From an uncultured Atopobiaceae bacterium (GTDB lineage: Bacteria; Actinomycetota; Coriobacteriia; Coriobacteriales; Atopobiaceae), in assembly GCA_905235165.1 (NCBI GenBank), contig CAJOKK010000043.1, positions 1 through 13,144 on the forward strand: 13,144 nt of DNA, written 5' to 3'. The notes under the pieces are model-generated. The model made no database searches. It was given only the letters and a program-made list of their open reading frames with translations, and was not told the origin of the DNA. Position numbers and translations under genes: made by a program. Below are positions 11,008 to 13,144 of this stretch, one piece after another; position 1 is the first letter of the stretch; every line of letters begins with the position of its first letter.

Positions 11008-11717
11008 TAGCGGCCCCTCCTCTCATTGCGACCGCGGCGAGGACGGCTCGAGCCCTCGAGCTCAGGACGCAGCGCAGGCTGGCCCTTCAGCTGCTCGCCG
11101 AGGTAGATCCAAACCTTGATGCCCACGGCACCCATGGTGGTGCGGGCGGTAGCCTCGCCATAGCCGATCTTGGCGCGCAGGGTGTGCAGAGGCACGCGAC
11201 CCTCGCGGTACCACTCACGACGGCCCATCTCGGCGCCGTTCAGACGACCGGAGCACTGGATACGAATACCCTTGGCGCCAGCCTTGCGAGCGGACTGGAC
11301 GGACTTGCGCATGGCGCGACGGAAGGCAACGCGGCCCTCAAGCTGCTCAGCGATGGACTGGGCGACGAGGGAAGCGTCGAGCTCGGGGCGCTTGACCTCG
11401 ATGACGTCGACGTTCACGTTACCCTTGCCAGCACCGACGACCTTCTCGAGGTCAGAGCGGAGGTTATCGATCTCGGCGCCCTTCTTGCCGATGACGATGC
11501 CCGGGCGGGCGGTGTAGATGATGACCTTCACCTTGTCGCCAGCGCGCTCGATGTCAACGCGGGAAAGGGCGGCGCGCTCAAGGCGCTTCTCGAGGTACTT
11601 GCGAATCTTGAGGTCATTGCCGAGCTTCTCAGCGTAGTCCTTGTCGGCGAACCAGCGGGAACGCCACTCCTCGGTGGTGCCGAGGCGGAAGCCGGTAGGA
11701 TGTACCTTCTGTCCCAT
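11007..11717 (-). CDS. rpsC: 30S ribosomal protein S3
   Basis: S3 forms part of the mRNA entry tunnel and helicase centre of the 30S head. The 236-residue protein starts MGQKVHPTGFRLG. It has a type II KH domain with the VIGKKGAEI loop (75-83) and the C-terminal domain with AKGIRIQCSGRLNGAEMGRR and GYGEATARTTMGAVGIKVWI. A short basic tail ends RRGRNERRGR. The ATG lies 2 nt after the rplV stop, with GGAAGGAGG overlapping the rplV end, and the stop overlaps the rplP start. Confidence 0.98.
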   Translation of the reverse strand: MGQKVHPTGFRLGTTEEWRSRWFADKDYAEKLGNDLKIRKYLEKRLERAALSRVDIERAGDKVKVIIYTARPGIVIGKKGAEIDNLRSDLEKVVGAGKGNVNVDVIEVKRPELDASLVAQSIAEQLEGRVAFRRAMRKSVQSARKAGAKGIRIQCSGRLNGAEMGRREWYREGRVPLHTLRAKIGYGEATARTTMGAVGIKVWIYLGEQLKGQPALRPELEGSSRPRRGRNERRGR

Positions 11718-11719
11718 CC

Positions 11720-12073
11720 TTACGCCTCCTTCCTGGGTGCGACGACGATGGTGATGTGGCTGGTGCGCTTGTTGATGCGCGAAGCCGAGCCCTTAGCGCG
11801 GGGGCGGATACGCTTCAGCGTGGGGCCCTCGTCAACATAGGCGGTCTTGACGTACAGGTTGTCGGAACGAAGGCCGTTGTTGTTCTCGGCGTTCGCGATG
11901 GCGGAACGCAGGCACTTGGCAACCGGCTCAGCGGCAGCGCGAGTGGAGAACTGCAGGACCTCGAGGGCCTGGTCAATGTCCTTGTTACGAATGGTGTCCA
12001 CGACCATGCGCACCTTGCGCGGAGCCATGCGCACGTACTTGGCGGTAGCGCGGACCTCGTTGTTGTTAGCCAT
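11720..12073 (-). CDS. rplV: 50S ribosomal protein L22
   Basis: L22 lines the exit tunnel through an extended beta-hairpin, the site of macrolide-resistance changes in other bacteria. The 117-residue protein has the core ATAKYVRMAPRKVRMVVDTI (9-28), a central helix (KCLRSAIANAENNNGL), and the hairpin segment VDEGPTLKRIRPRAKGSASR followed by KRTSHITIVV. No insertion is visible in the hairpin. The ATG at 12073 follows GGGGAGG, just after the rpsS stop. Confidence 0.98.
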   Translation of the reverse strand: MANNNEVRATAKYVRMAPRKVRMVVDTIRNKDIDQALEVLQFSTRAAAEPVAKCLRSAIANAENNNGLRSDNLYVKTAYVDEGPTLKRIRPRAKGSASRINKRTSHITIVVAPRKEA

Positions 12074-12088
12074 AGTTAGTTACCTCCC

Positions 12089-12349
12089 CTACTTGACCTT
12101 GTGGCCGCGGAAGGTACGGGTGGGAGAGAACTCGCCCAGCTTGTGACCAACCATAGACTCGGTGATGTACACGGGGACATGCTTGCGGCCATCGTGAACG
12201 GCGATCGTGTGGCCCACCATGTCGGGGAAGATGGTGGAGGAACGCGACCAGGTCTTGATGACCTCCTTCTTGCCAGCCTCGTTCATGGCGACGACACGCT
12301 GAAGGAGGCGAGTCTCCACAAACGGGCCCTTCTTGAGACTTCTGCTCAT
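12089..12349 (-). CDS. rpsS: 30S ribosomal protein S19
   Basis: S19 lies in the 30S head and makes bridge B1a with S13 as partner. The 86-residue protein starts MSRSLKKGPFVETRLLQRV. It has the signature TWSRSSTIFPDMVGHTIAVH and YITESMVGHKLGEFSPTRTF, ending RGHKVK. It is slightly shorter than the common 92-93 residues because the C-terminal tail is short. The ATG at 12349 follows AAGGAG. It sits between rplB and rplV as in all S10 clusters. Confidence 0.98.
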   Translation of the reverse strand: MSRSLKKGPFVETRLLQRVVAMNEAGKKEVIKTWSRSSTIFPDMVGHTIAVHDGRKHVPVYITESMVGHKLGEFSPTRTFRGHKVK

Positions 12350-12376
12350 ACTTTCTTATCTCCTTATCGTGTGCCG

Positions 12377-13144
12377 CTACTTGTTGCGGGTCTTGCGACG
12401 GCGGATGATGAGGCGGTTGCTGGCCTTCTTCGGGTCGCGCGTCTTCTTGCCCTTCGTGGGCTTGCCCCACGGGGTAACGGAAGGACGACCAGAGGTGTGG
12501 TTCTTGCCCTCGCCGCCGCCATGCGGGTGGTCGACAGGGTTCATGACCGTACCACGGACCGTCGGGCGCACGCCGCGATAGCGGTTACGACCGGCCTTAC
12601 CGATAACGATGTTGGAGTGCTCAGCGTTGCCGACCTCACCGATGGTGGCGCGGCAGGTGAGCAGGACGCGACGAAGCTCGGAGGAGGGCATGCGGAGGAC
12701 GGCGTAGCCGTTGTCCTTGCCCATGAGCTGGATGGAGGTGCCGGCGGCACGAGCCATTGCGGCGCCCTTGCCAGGCTGGAACTCCACGGCGTGGATCAGG
12801 GTACCCACGGGGATAGCGGAGAGCGGCATGGCGTTGCCGGGCTTGATGTCGATGTCCTTCTCGCCAGAGATGACGGTGTCGCCAACCTTGAGGCCAGCGG
12901 GGGCCAGGATGTAGGCCTTGGCGCCGTCAACATAGTGGAGAAGCGCGATGCGGGCAGAGCGGTTGGGGTCGTACTCGATGGTAGCGACCTTGGCCGGCAC
13001 GTTGTCCTTGCGGCGCTTGAAGTCGATCCTACGATACTGACGCTTGGTGCCGCCGCCCTGGTGACGGGTGGTGATGTGGCCGTTGTTGTTACGGCCGCCC
13101 TTCTTGTGCAGGGGCTCCAGAAGCGACTTCTCGGGCTTGTTGGT
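12377..13144 (-). CDS. rplB: 50S ribosomal protein L2 (N-terminus cut by window edge)
   Basis: L2 is essential for subunit joining and peptidyl-transferase assembly. The frame is open from the right edge (TNKPEKSLLEPLHKKGGRNN) to a TAG at 12377, giving 255 residues of an expected 275 or so. About 20 N-terminal residues are therefore missing. The RNA-binding domain (HITTRHQGGGTKRQYRRID, then EYDPNRSARIALLHY) is present. So is the C-terminal signature MNPVDHPHGGGEG with the conserved histidine, followed by TSGRPSVTPWGKPTKGKKTR. An internal methionine at 13000 is not the start, because conserved L2 sequence continues upstream of it. Confidence 0.98.
   Translation of the reverse strand, partial: TNKPEKSLLEPLHKKGGRNNNGHITTRHQGGGTKRQYRRIDFKRRKDNVPAKVATIEYDPNRSARIALLHYVDGAKAYILAPAGLKVGDTVISGEKDIDIKPGNAMPLSAIPVGTLIHAVEFQPGKGAAMARAAGTSIQLMGKDNGYAVLRMPSSELRRVLLTCRATIGEVGNAEHSNIVIGKAGRNRYRGVRPTVRGTVMNPVDHPHGGGEGKNHTSGRPSVTPWGKPTKGKKTRDPKKASNRLIIRRRKTRNK

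Overview
The window is a stretch of the conserved S10/spc/alpha ribosomal-protein gene cluster. Every protein gene lies on the minus strand, so the genes read from right to left. It holds 24 genes; rplB runs off the right edge and rpsK runs off the left edge. The protein families point to a high-GC Gram-positive bacterium: an IF-1 of actinobacterial type, a zinc-type S14, cysteine-bearing L24 and L36, a zinc-lid adenylate kinase, and the order secY-adk-map-infA-rpmJ-rpsM-rpsK. Together with the base composition (about 60% G+C by eye) and the repeat-rich intergenic DNA, Coriobacteriia (Olsenella/Atopobium/Collinsella-like) is my best guess. That placement is an inference, not something read directly from the sequence.

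Layout in the direction of transcription. (1) 13144-9323: rplB(partial)-rpsS-rplV-rpsC-rplP-rpmC-rpsQ-rplN-rplX, tightly packed with Shine-Dalgarno sequences overlapping upstream stops. It ends in a strong intrinsic terminator at 9267-9298. (2) 9266-7943: a gap of about 1.3 kb without a credible gene. It holds two tandem arrays, each with an exact 52-bp period (5 units and 6 units, unrelated in sequence), an inverted pair of about 125-bp elements flanking the first array, three related GC-rich hairpins, a G-quadruplex motif, and a candidate promoter and leader for rplE. (3) 7942-3143: rplE-rpsN-rpsH-rplF-rplR-rpsE-rpmD-rplO-secY, closed by a second intrinsic terminator at 3084-3113. (4) 3083-2645: a second gene-free gap with an alternating repeat (three GTGACA/TGTCAC units separated by two GC-rich hairpin units). 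(5) 2644-1: adk-map-infA-rpmJ-rpsM-rpsK, with a strong hairpin before map and a good internal promoter before infA.

The genes cooperate in translation and membrane-protein insertion. They supply 30S and 50S proteins, the Sec channel that receives nascent membrane proteins, initiation factor 1, N-terminal methionine removal, and adenylate kinase for nucleotide balance. The coding content is ordinary. The unusual part is the architecture: rplX and rplE, which are normally adjacent, are separated by a terminator, an island of phased palindromic repeats and a new promoter. Both large gaps follow the same plan of terminator, then repeats, then promoter.
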